From GCA-020356105 sp041602815 (GTDB lineage Bacteria; Pseudomonadota; Alphaproteobacteria; UBA8366; JADFVY01), in NCBI GenBank assembly GCA_041602815.1, contig JBFIFO010000138.1:1-10821 (forward strand): a stretch of 10,821 nucleotides of DNA, read 5' to 3'. Numbering within the stretch: the stretch's first letter is position 1; the number at the start of each line of letters is the position of its first letter. Of this stretch, positions 1 through 5,925 are shown in pieces. The notes under the pieces are model-generated. The model saw nothing but the letters and a program-made list of their open reading frames with translations, was not told the DNA's origin and ran no database searches. A program made the position numbers and the translations under genes.

Positions 1-300
1 CCCCTTTCCTTGCCCCGCTCACGCGGCAGCGAAGGACGGCTCCAGCGGCGCACAATATCATCTTTCGCCATGACCAGGCAGCGCCGCCCGGACGTTCTAC
101 GGGCCGCGTTTTTGACCAAGATCAAGGTCCAGATACACGATCTTTGCGACTCTTTTGCGGATCATTTTCGGTGGCCGCGCCACCGATCCGGGCCACGGAA
201 TGTGGCCTCAATTCAATGCCCAGGTAGGGCTGGCCTGCGCGGCCGTACGCGCCCACGGGTGCGGAGCGCTGCGCCCGCCGGACAGAGGAGAGTTCTGGCA
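1..300. other. Left-edge stretch without a convincing gene
   Basis: The plus frame of the downstream lipoprotein stays open leftward to about position 10. The residues it would add are arginine- and proline-rich, resemble no protein, and would bury a clear lipoprotein signal, so I treat the stretch as 5' non-coding. Positions 108-180 are less GC-rich than the surroundings, as promoters often are. A weak sigma70-like pair is TTGACC at 112-117 and TACACG at 134-139 (16-base spacer), about 160 bases before the start codon. This promoter is a guess. No RNA gene or repeat is visible here. Confidence 0.4.
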
Positions 301-1419
301 ATGATGGTTCGAGGGAACAAACGACGATCACCCGGCAGCTTCATGCGGCGTTTGGCGGCGCTGTCCGGCGTCCTTTTGCTGTCCGCCTGTGCCACCGCGC
401 CGCAGGATGAGGGAACCGTCTTCTACCCGCCGCTGCCTGAGCTGCCGCGGCTGCAGTTCCTGACCACCATCAATGCCGAGAAGGATATCGGCGGCCGCTC
501 CGGCGGCGGCATGTTCGGGTCGCAACGGAACTCCGACAAGCTCGTCAGGCCGTTCGACGTCGCGCACGATAAAGGCAAGATCTATATCGTGGACCCGGGC
601 CTGCAGGGGCTCGTCATCGTCGATCTGGTGGCCAAGAAGATCGAGCACCTCCAGGAAACCGACGGGGGCCCGTTCCAGAACCCGATGGGCATCTTCATCG
701 CCGAGAATGGCTACAAATACATTGCCGACGCCGGCCGCGAACAGATCCTCGTGCTGGACGAAAACGATAAGTTCCTCCGCGCCTACGGCAGGAAGGACCA
801 GTTCTGGCCGCTCGCCGTCGCTGTCGACGGCGACCGCGTCTATGTCGTCGATAGGCGGGAAAGTGAAATCGAGGTTCTGGACCGCGAGAGCGGCGAACTG
901 ATCCACAAGATCGGGGGGGTCGGTACGGAAGGGGGACGGTTTCAGTGGCCCACCCGCGTGGCGCTCGATTCCGAGGGCAGCCTGTTCGTGACCGACTTCA
1001 TGAACTTCCGGATCCAGAAGCTTAGTCGGGAAGGTCGCTTTATCCGGGCGTTCGGCGAGAACGGCAACTGGCCCGGCGCGACGCCGCGCCCCAAGGGCAT
1101 CGCGGTCGACAGGGACGGCAACCTGTACGTCGTCGACGGCGCCTTCGAGCTGGTCCAGATCTTCGATTCGAACAGCGCCCAGGTGCTGATGGGATTCGGC
1201 AAGTTCGGCCCGAAACCCGGGGCCAACTGGCTGCCGGCCGGGATTACGATCGATTACGACAACCTCGACTACTTTGCCCGCTATGTGGACAAGAACTTCC
1301 GCGCCAAGTACCTGGTGTACGTGGTCAACCAGGCCGGCTTCCGGAAGCTCAACGTGTATGCGTTCGGCGAGTGGATCGGGCCGATGCCGGAAGGCGCCCA
1401 GCCGCCCGCCGAGAGCTGA
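301..1419 (+). CDS. NHL-type beta-propeller lipoprotein
   Basis: The 372-residue product starts with basic residues, a hydrophobic stretch (about 18-28) and a lipobox LLSAC. Lipidation is expected at Cys30, with Ala at +2, so an outer-membrane, periplasm-facing location is likely. From about residue 85 onward the chain repeats the NHL pattern: blocks such as 'PFDVAHDKGKIYIVD', 'PTRVALDSEGSLFVTD' and 'PKGIAVDRDGNLYVVD', each followed by an 'I.vld..g' strand. This predicts a six-bladed beta-propeller. Such propellers usually bind proteins or ligands; no catalytic residues are recognised. I chose ATG 301 because GAGGAG lies at 285-290. ATG 304 is equally possible. ATG 343 would leave a minimal signal peptide but has no ribosome site. 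The gene stands alone and converges on the TetR gene. Its partner is unknown. Confidence 0.85.
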   Translation: MMVRGNKRRSPGSFMRRLAALSGVLLLSACATAPQDEGTVFYPPLPELPRLQFLTTINAEKDIGGRSGGGMFGSQRNSDKLVRPFDVAHDKGKIYIVDPGLQGLVIVDLVAKKIEHLQETDGGPFQNPMGIFIAENGYKYIADAGREQILVLDENDKFLRAYGRKDQFWPLAVAVDGDRVYVVDRRESEIEVLDRESGELIHKIGGVGTEGGRFQWPTRVALDSEGSLFVTDFMNFRIQKLSREGRFIRAFGENGNWPGATPRPKGIAVDRDGNLYVVDGAFELVQIFDSNSAQVLMGFGKFGPKPGANWLPAGITIDYDNLDYFARYVDKNFRAKYLVYVVNQAGFRKLNVYAFGEWIGPMPEGAQPPAES

Positions 1420-1436
1420 GCGCGCGCCGCGCCGCG

Positions 1437-1459
1437 GGCCGCCGGGTCAGACGGCGGCC
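1437..1459. terminator. GC hairpin between convergent genes
   Basis: A perfect 8-base inverted repeat, GGCCGCCG (1437-1444) and CGGCGGCC (1452-1459), encloses the 7-base loop GGTCAGA. It lies 17 bases after the lipoprotein stop. The stop codon of the convergent TetR gene falls inside the loop. There is no T-run on either side, so it is not a classical intrinsic terminator. It could still separate or stabilise the two convergent transcripts. Confidence 0.4.
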
Positions 1460-2058
1460 GCCCGGCCCCTGAGGCCGGCAAGATAGGTGTCGACCATGTC
1501 GCGGGCGACCGCGTCCAGGGGATCGTCGGTGACGATGGCCAGCTGGCCCCTGGCGTTCAGCGACCACACGCCGTGCATGCTGATCCACAGGAGGCGCACG
1601 GCGCGAGCGAGGTCCGCCTCCCGCCCGGGGCCGAACAGGGGTGCGAGGACCCGCTCCAGCAGCGCGAACAGCCGCGCGATCTTGCCGAAATACCAGGCCG
1701 GCGGTTCCTTCGCCCCCGGCAGGCGCTCCTCGAACAGGAGGTTCCAGCTGCGTTCCCGCTCGATCACGAAGGCAAGGTAGCGGTCGAGCACGGCGTGCAG
1801 ATCGGCCTCCGGCCGGCCGGTGAGCGGCACGCGGGACAGCGCCGCATGCAGCGCGTCCAGGGTCTCGCCGTTGACCAGCGCGACCAGCTCCTCGATGCCG
1901 GTGAAGATGTTGTAGATCGTGCCGACCGAGACCCCCATGCGCGAAGCGACCGCACGGACATTGAGGTCGTGCAGCCCGTGCTCGGCGATGATGTCCTGCG
2001 CTGCCGCAAGCGCGATCTTCTGGAATTCGGCCTTGCTGTGTTTCGGTCTGCGGCCCAT
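1447..2058 (-). CDS. TetR/AcrR-family regulator
   Basis: The 203-residue protein has the TetR N-terminal DNA-binding domain at about residues 10-57. The helix-turn-helix 'VRAVASRMGVSVGTIYNIF' is at about 34-52, and the chain opens with the usual Arg/Lys-rich arm. The rest is a helical ligand-binding and dimerisation domain. The 'ISMHGVWSL' segment near residues 159-167 recalls the conserved His-Gly motif of the WHG-type TetR C-terminal domain; the ligand cannot be inferred. The open frame extends upstream to 2142, but I chose ATG 2058. It has GAGGG about 7 bases upstream, and a longer form would translate through the operator sites. The gene is divergent from the 149-residue gene. Three palindromes between them suggest autoregulation and control of that neighbour. 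Confidence 0.9.
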   Translation of the reverse strand: MGRRPKHSKAEFQKIALAAAQDIIAEHGLHDLNVRAVASRMGVSVGTIYNIFTGIEELVALVNGETLDALHAALSRVPLTGRPEADLHAVLDRYLAFVIERERSWNLLFEERLPGAKEPPAWYFGKIARLFALLERVLAPLFGPGREADLARAVRLLWISMHGVWSLNARGQLAIVTDDPLDAVARDMVDTYLAGLRGRAAAV

Positions 2059-2079
2059 GGCGCGCCCTCGCAATGTAAA

Positions 2080-2156
2080 TTGAACGATGTTCGAAAAAGA
2101 TATTGAACGTAGTTCATTTATATGATAGCGTTCAATGAACAATGTTCAATTATAGT
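2080..2156. promoter_or_regulatory. Three GAAC-N3-GTTC palindromes, probable TetR operators
   Basis: Three near-identical palindromes lie in the divergent intergenic region. They are TTGAAC-GAT-GTTCGA (2080-2094), TTGAAC-GTA-GTTCAT (2103-2117) and ATGAAC-AAT-GTTCAA (2135-2149). The cores GAAC-N3-GTTC are perfect in all three. Centres are 23 and 32 bases apart, about two and three helical turns, so bound dimers would sit on the same face of the DNA. An extra GTTC-AAT-GAAC overlaps the third site (2130-2140). A possible -10 box for the plus-strand gene is TATAGT at 2151-2156, directly beside site 3. Assignment to the adjacent TetR protein is by position and symmetry, not by data. Confidence 0.75.
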
Positions 2157-2222
2157 GGATCGGGCCGGGATGGCAAGTGCTTCAGAATCCCCGGCCCCGA
2201 CGACGAAGCGAGGGAGCGAGCG

Positions 2223-2672
2223 ATGTCTGTAACGATCGAACGGCTGCGCGAGATCTCCGAACTTTGCCAGCGCGGCGAGCCGCTGGACGACGAGCTTGCG
2301 GTCTGGTTCGGCCATTGCCTCCGGCAGTTCCTGGAGCGCGGTGCCGCGACCTTCGAGGAGGCGTTCGGGCTGCCGTCCTGCCGCGGCGGCATGCCGTGGT
2401 GGAAGGAGGCGCGCGTGCGCCAGCGCGACGCGGCGCTGCGCGACCTGGCGCGTAGCCTGCCCGAGGATCTCAGCGTCGGCGCCCGCGCCCGCGAGATCCA
2501 TACCCGCGCGGTGCGCTATGCCGCCAGCGCGTGGCGGATCGACCGGCGCGCCGATGCGATGCCGCGCGCCTATGCCGGCACGCCGCGGGAATTCCTGTGG
2601 CGCGCCTTCCGCTCGGGCGCGCCGATGCCGCTGGGCGAGCGGCAGCTGCGCAACATCATCCGGGGGTCGTAG
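2223..2672 (+). CDS. Conserved-looking unknown protein, 149 residues
   Basis: I do not recognise this family. The start is ATG 2223, with AGGGAG at 2211-2216. The frame is open from 2142, but the upstream part would overlap the operator. Codon use is strongly GC3-rich throughout, which supports a real gene. The protein is soluble, mostly helical and charged, without signal peptide or membrane segment. Visible landmarks are a helical N-terminus (1-40), 'RGGMPWWKEARVRQRDAALRDLA' around 54-76 with a Trp-Trp pair, a helical arginine-rich middle (85-112), and a tail with 'TPREFLWRAFRSGAPMPLGERQL' (120-142). Cysteines 15, 32 and 53 form no obvious metal motif. Divergent pairing with the TetR gene and the shared palindromes suggest it is that regulator's main local target. 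Confidence 0.75.
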   Translation: MSVTIERLREISELCQRGEPLDDELAVWFGHCLRQFLERGAATFEEAFGLPSCRGGMPWWKEARVRQRDAALRDLARSLPEDLSVGARAREIHTRAVRYAASAWRIDRRADAMPRAYAGTPREFLWRAFRSGAPMPLGERQLRNIIRGS

Positions 2673-2792
2673 CGTCGCGAGGTCGACTGCGGCGTGCACA
2701 AGAGGCAAAAAAGTCGCCCTCAGGCCAATTCAGAACTTGTCAAAAACCCTCTCGAATGATGGGATACGGCACGGCGAAACAAAGGGCGCGGC

Positions 2793-3671
2793 GTGCAGGC
2801 AATTCATCGGAGCTGGGACTGGCTGAGCAGTGAGCCGTCGGCGATCGTGATCCTCGCCACGGCGCTTGCGGCGCTCGCGCTGCTGTCGGTATTCGCGGCC
2901 GCGTTGCACCGCTCGCGCACGTTGGGCGCGCGCAATGCGGGGGCGGTCCTGCTGCACGAGCGGCGGGCCGACGGCAGCGCGCTGGCGGCGCGCACGCCCG
3001 ACGCCGGGCCGCAACCGCCGCACCAGCGCCGTTCGCGGTTCCGGGTGCAGCGCCGGATCTCGGTCATGCGCCGGCGCATCCGCCGCAACCGGGCGATCGG
3101 CGACAATCTCCTGTTTCTGTCGCGTCTGGCCAGCGCCCCGCGGCAGATCGGCGCGGTGGCGCCGAGCGGCCGGCGGCTGGGGCGGGCGATGGCGGCCGAG
3201 CTGCCCGACCGGCACGAGATCTGCGTCGAGCTCGGCGGCGGCACCGGCAGCCTGACCCGCGCCCTGCTGTCCGCCGGCCTGCCGCGGGAGAACCTCATCG
3301 TCATCGAGCGCGATGCCCGGCTTGCGGCGCACCTGCGCAAGCGGTTCCGCGGTGTCCGGGTGATCCGGGGCGAGGCCCAGGATCTGACGGCATTGCTGCG
3401 CGCCGAGGGGATCGGCCCGGTGGATGCGATCGTGTCCGGCCTGCCGCTGCGCTCGCTGCCGCGCGACACCGGCAGCGCCATCGTGGCCGAGAGCTTCGCG
3501 GCGCTGCGCAAGGGCGGCGTCTTCATCCAGTTCACCTACTGGCTGCTGCCGCCGGTGCCGCGGGCCGCGGCGGCGACTCTGGCGATCGTCGGTGCGGCGC
3601 GCAGCCACGTCTGGCGCAACCTGCCGCCGGCCACCGTGTGGCGGTACACCCGGGTTGGCGAGGACGCCTGA
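2793..3671 (+). CDS. PmtA-like SAM methyltransferase with N-terminal membrane segment
   Basis: The C-terminal 200 residues form a class I SAM-dependent methyltransferase resembling bacterial phospholipid N-methyltransferase PmtA and the rRNA adenine methylase group. Motif I is 'CVELGGGTG' (144-152), an acidic residue ends beta-2 ('VIERD', 170-174), and the motif IV region is 'DAIVSGLPL' (211-219). 'APRQIGAVAPS' (115-125) is the family's typical lead-in. PmtA would methylate phosphatidylethanolamine toward phosphatidylcholine at the membrane; the substrate here is inferred. Known PmtA proteins are about 200 residues. This one has about 90 extra residues: a hydrophobic helix (about 16-38) and an arginine-rich linker. 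GTG 2793 has AAAGGG at 2781-2786, and the extension keeps GC3-rich codons. In-frame ATG 3066 would give 201 residues but lacks a ribosome site. A weak promoter candidate is TTGTCA at 2737-2742. Confidence 0.8.
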   Translation: MQAIHRSWDWLSSEPSAIVILATALAALALLSVFAAALHRSRTLGARNAGAVLLHERRADGSALAARTPDAGPQPPHQRRSRFRVQRRISVMRRRIRRNRAIGDNLLFLSRLASAPRQIGAVAPSGRRLGRAMAAELPDRHEICVELGGGTGSLTRALLSAGLPRENLIVIERDARLAAHLRKRFRGVRVIRGEAQDLTALLRAEGIGPVDAIVSGLPLRSLPRDTGSAIVAESFAALRKGGVFIQFTYWLLPPVPRAAAATLAIVGAARSHVWRNLPPATVWRYTRVGEDA

Positions 3672-3683
3672 CACCCGGCCGGA

Positions 3684-3722
3684 TTTTTCGGCCTTTTTCG
3701 AAAACGAAAAATTCCCTAATCT
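3684..3722 (+). promoter_or_regulatory. GlpR-type operator and possible glpR promoter
   Basis: A perfect inverted repeat TTTTTCG-AAAA-CGAAAAA spans 3694-3711. A further half-site TTTTTCG lies at 3684-3690, exactly 10 bases upstream of the first arm and so on the same DNA face. The TTTCG-N4-CGAAA geometry matches DeoR/GlpR-type operators. A -10-like TAATCT at 3717-3722 follows, with TTTTTC at -35 (17-base spacer), so the operator would cover the promoter. The site is about 125 bases before glpR. Autoregulation is the simple inference. Confidence 0.6.
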
Positions 3723-3837
3723 GACCGCCACGCGCGTCGCATGGCGGCGACCCTGTCGGCGGCGGCGCGATCACCCGGACGGCCGCCGCCTGCAGGGCGG
3801 GGGCGGCAGCCGGTCAACGCTCGGGAAAGGCGGTTCC

Positions 3838-4608
3838 ATGGCAAACGGTGTTGAACAGCGGCGCGCGCAGATCGTCTCGCTCGTGCAGGCGCGCGGCTAT
3901 GTGTCGATCGAGGATCTTGCGATGTCCTTCGCGGTGACGCCGCAGACCGTGCGCCGCGACATCAACGTGCTCTCGCAGCAGGCGGTGCTGCGCCGCTACC
4001 ACGGCGGGGCCGGCCTGCCGTCGAGCGTCGAGAACATCGCTTATCCCGCCCGCAAGGTGTTGTGCCATGAGGAAAAGAAGCGCATCGCCCAGCTCGCCGC
4101 GCGTCATATTCCGGACGGCGCGTCGCTGTTCCTCAACATCGGCACCACGACCGAGGAGGTGGCCCGGGCGCTGCAGGACCGCAAGGGGCTCCGGGTCATC
4201 ACCAACAACCTCAACATCGCCCTGATGCTGAGCCGCCGCAACGATTTCGAGGTCATCGTCGCCGGCGGCGTCGTGCGCAGCCGCGACGGCGGGATCATCG
4301 GCGCCTCGGCGGTCGATCTCATCCACCAGTTCAAGGTCGATTACGGGGTGATCGGGATCAGCGGCGTCGACCTGGACGGCACGCTGCTGGATTTCGACTA
4401 TCGCGAGGTCCGGGTCGCCCGGTCGATCATCGCCAACTCGCGCAAGGTCTTCCTGGTGGCCGACCACACCAAGTTCGGCCGCAACGCGATGGTGCGCCTG
4501 GGGCCGCTGTCGCTGGTCGATGCCCTGTTCACCGACCGGCCGCCGCCGGAGCCGCTGGCACAGCTGTGCGCCGAGGCGGAGGTCGAGCTGCACGTGGTCG
4601 GCGCCTGA
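3838..4608 (+). CDS. glpR: GlpR-like DeoR-family repressor
   Basis: The 256-residue protein matches the DeoR layout and length (E. coli GlpR is 252). An N-terminal winged helix (about 6-57) has recognition helix 'PQTVRRDINVL' (35-45) and wing 'RRYHGGAGLPSS' (52-63). The sugar-phosphate-binding domain that follows has the effector motif 'IGTTTEEVA' (101-109), 'TNNLN' (122-126), 'SRDGGIIG' (148-155), 'GISGVD.DGTLLDFDYREV' (173-191) and 'DHTKFGRNAMV' (209-219). From memory these segments are close to GlpR specifically, so glycerol-3-phosphate is the likely inducer. The start is ATG 3838 with GGGAAAGG at 3823-3830. Unusually, no glpD, glpF, glpK or ugp gene is adjacent. Operator-like sites lie upstream and downstream, and a terminator follows at 4764-4788. 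Confidence 0.88.
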   Translation: MANGVEQRRAQIVSLVQARGYVSIEDLAMSFAVTPQTVRRDINVLSQQAVLRRYHGGAGLPSSVENIAYPARKVLCHEEKKRIAQLAARHIPDGASLFLNIGTTTEEVARALQDRKGLRVITNNLNIALMLSRRNDFEVIVAGGVVRSRDGGIIGASAVDLIHQFKVDYGVIGISGVDLDGTLLDFDYREVRVARSIIANSRKVFLVADHTKFGRNAMVRLGPLSLVDALFTDRPPPEPLAQLCAEAEVELHVVGA

Positions 4609-4609
4609 G

Positions 4610-4702
4610 TTTCGATTTTCGCAACAACGAAAACCGGCGGCTCGATGTTCAAAAATCGTGAACCGGTTTTCATTTGTGAAAGAACATCGGCAGGGCTATC
4701 CT
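4610..4702 (+). promoter_or_regulatory. Operator-rich promoter-like block downstream of glpR
   Basis: Just after the glpR stop come half-sites TTTCG (4610-4614), TTTTCG (4616-4621) and CGAAAA (4628-4633). Next is a palindrome GTTCA-N7-TGAAC (4647-4663), then TTTCA-TTTG-TGAAA (4668-4681), which has the spacing of a GlpR operator with one changed base per arm. A promoter-like pair TTGTGA (4674-4679) and TATCCT (4697-4702), 17-base spacer, overlaps the last palindrome. It points rightward, but no plus-strand gene follows; a terminator comes about 60 bases later. It may be a leftover glp promoter or drive a short RNA. Confidence 0.45.
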
Positions 4703-4763
4703 GATTTCGGAATTGCGGCGCGGCGCGCCGGACGAATTTGGTTCTTCCTCCCGGGGGGTGGGT

Positions 4764-4788
4764 GGCGGGTCCGCCCGCCCCTTTTTTT
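4764..4788 (+). terminator. Intrinsic terminator after glpR
   Basis: A perfect 6-base stem GGCGGG (4764-4769) and CCCGCC (4774-4779) closes on a TCCG tetraloop. It is followed by CC and seven T residues (4782-4788). It acts on plus-strand transcripts, ending glpR mRNA and any RNA from the block at 4610-4702. It abuts the stop codon of the convergent operon (4789-4791). Confidence 0.75.
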
Positions 4789-5925
4789 CTACACGGTCAG
4801 TGGTTCGGGAACGAGGTCGCCGGTGCGAAACCGGTCGAGGGTCAACCGTACGGCCGCCGGATGATCCGATGTTCGGTCGAGGATCAGGTCGGCCATCAGG
4901 CGTCCGACCGCGGGGCAGGTCATGAATCCCTTGTAGGCAGACACGGCGACATAAAGGTTGGGAACACCCGTCTCGCCCAGCACCGCCTGCATGTCCGGCG
5001 TGCAGCTGACGACCCCCGCCCAGCTGCGCAACACCCGCAACTTGGCCAGCGGCGGCATCAGCGCGACGGCCTTGCGCGCGACATGGGGCAGATAGCCGGG
5101 CGTGGACCGGATATCGCCGCCTTCCGGCCGCTCCTGCGTGGCATAGGCGAGGATTGTGCCGTTGCCCATTTGGTTTATCACCAGGTCGTGCCTGTACGAG
5201 ATCAAGAGCGGTCCGATCATCGGCGCCCGGCGCTCGGTGGCAATCGCTTCCTTGGGCAGCCCGGTGACCGGAACGTCGACGCCGAGCGGCGCCAGCAGGT
5301 CCGGCGCCTGCCAGTCGGTGCAGACCAGCACGACGGGTGCCCAGTGCCCTCCGCCCGGCACCCTGGCGAGGAACAGCTCGCCGTGTTGTTCGATACCCAG
5401 CACCGGCGTGCCGAACTGCACGCTGACGCCCTCGCGCCGCGCCGCCTTCAGGAACGCGTCGAGCAGCAGGAACGGATTTGCGGTGCCGTCCCGGCCGCAG
5501 AACGAGCCGCCCAGGATGCCGTCCATGTTGAGGCCGGGGACCATCCGCGCGATGTCCTCCGGCGCCAGGATCTCGCTGGGTACGCCGAATTTCTCGTGCA
5601 CCGGCCGAACCTGCCGGAACCCGTCCAGTGTCGCCTCATCGTGCGCCAGCAGCAGGTAGCCGCCCTGCTTGCACTCGATGCCGCCGGGATAGCCGAGGCG
5701 GTCCTCCGCCTGCTCGAGGAATTGGATGCTCTCCTGCGAGAGGCGGATGTTGAATTCGAGGCCCCACTGCATGCGGAAACCGGCCATGTTGCGGCCCGAG
5801 CCGCCGGCGGCGAAACCCCCGGCATCGAACACCCACACCTTGGCGCCGCGCCGCGCCAGGTGCCAGGCCGCCGACAGGCCGTACAGCCCGGCGCCGACGA
5901 CGATGACGTCCGGCCCGCCGCTCAA
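4789..5925 (-). CDS. DAO-family FAD dehydrogenase subunit (HcnC/OoxB-like)
   Basis: The 378-residue flavoprotein belongs to the DAO fold (glycine/D-amino-acid/sarcosine oxidases). The FAD dinucleotide motif is 'VVGAGLYGLSAAWHL' (9-23), with Asp34 ending beta-2 and 'GSGRNMAGFR' (42-51). The C-terminal signature is 'RSWAGVVSCTPDMQAVLGE' (300-318) and 'SAYKGFMTCPAVGRLMADL' (329-347). It would be the catalytic subunit oxidising the C-N bond of an amino or imino acid, with electrons leaving through the two preceding gene products. The start is TTG 5925: GGAGGG lies 5 bases upstream, and the TTGA overlaps the preceding stop. The usual 'NAAGAW'-type segment reads VCTDW (201-205), which is odd. Nearest relatives are the beta subunits of HcnABC, octopine/nopaline oxidase and D-hydroxyproline dehydrogenase. 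It is the last operon gene. Confidence 0.85.
   Translation of the reverse strand: MSGGPDVIVVGAGLYGLSAAWHLARRGAKVWVFDAGGFAAGGSGRNMAGFRMQWGLEFNIRLSQESIQFLEQAEDRLGYPGGIECKQGGYLLLAHDEATLDGFRQVRPVHEKFGVPSEILAPEDIARMVPGLNMDGILGGSFCGRDGTANPFLLLDAFLKAARREGVSVQFGTPVLGIEQHGELFLARVPGGGHWAPVVLVCTDWQAPDLLAPLGVDVPVTGLPKEAIATERRAPMIGPLLISYRHDLVINQMGNGTILAYATQERPEGGDIRSTPGYLPHVARKAVALMPPLAKLRVLRSWAGVVSCTPDMQAVLGETGVPNLYVAVSAYKGFMTCPAVGRLMADLILDRTSDHPAAVRLTLDRFRTGDLVPEPLTV

Noticed and set aside
10..300. N-terminal extension of the lipoprotein gene
   Set aside because: The frame is open, but the translation is non-protein-like and would place the signal peptide and lipobox internally.
2730..3731. Minus-strand open frame of 333 codons
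   Set aside because: It is antisense to the PmtA-like gene, with arginine/proline-rich low-complexity translation and no motifs.
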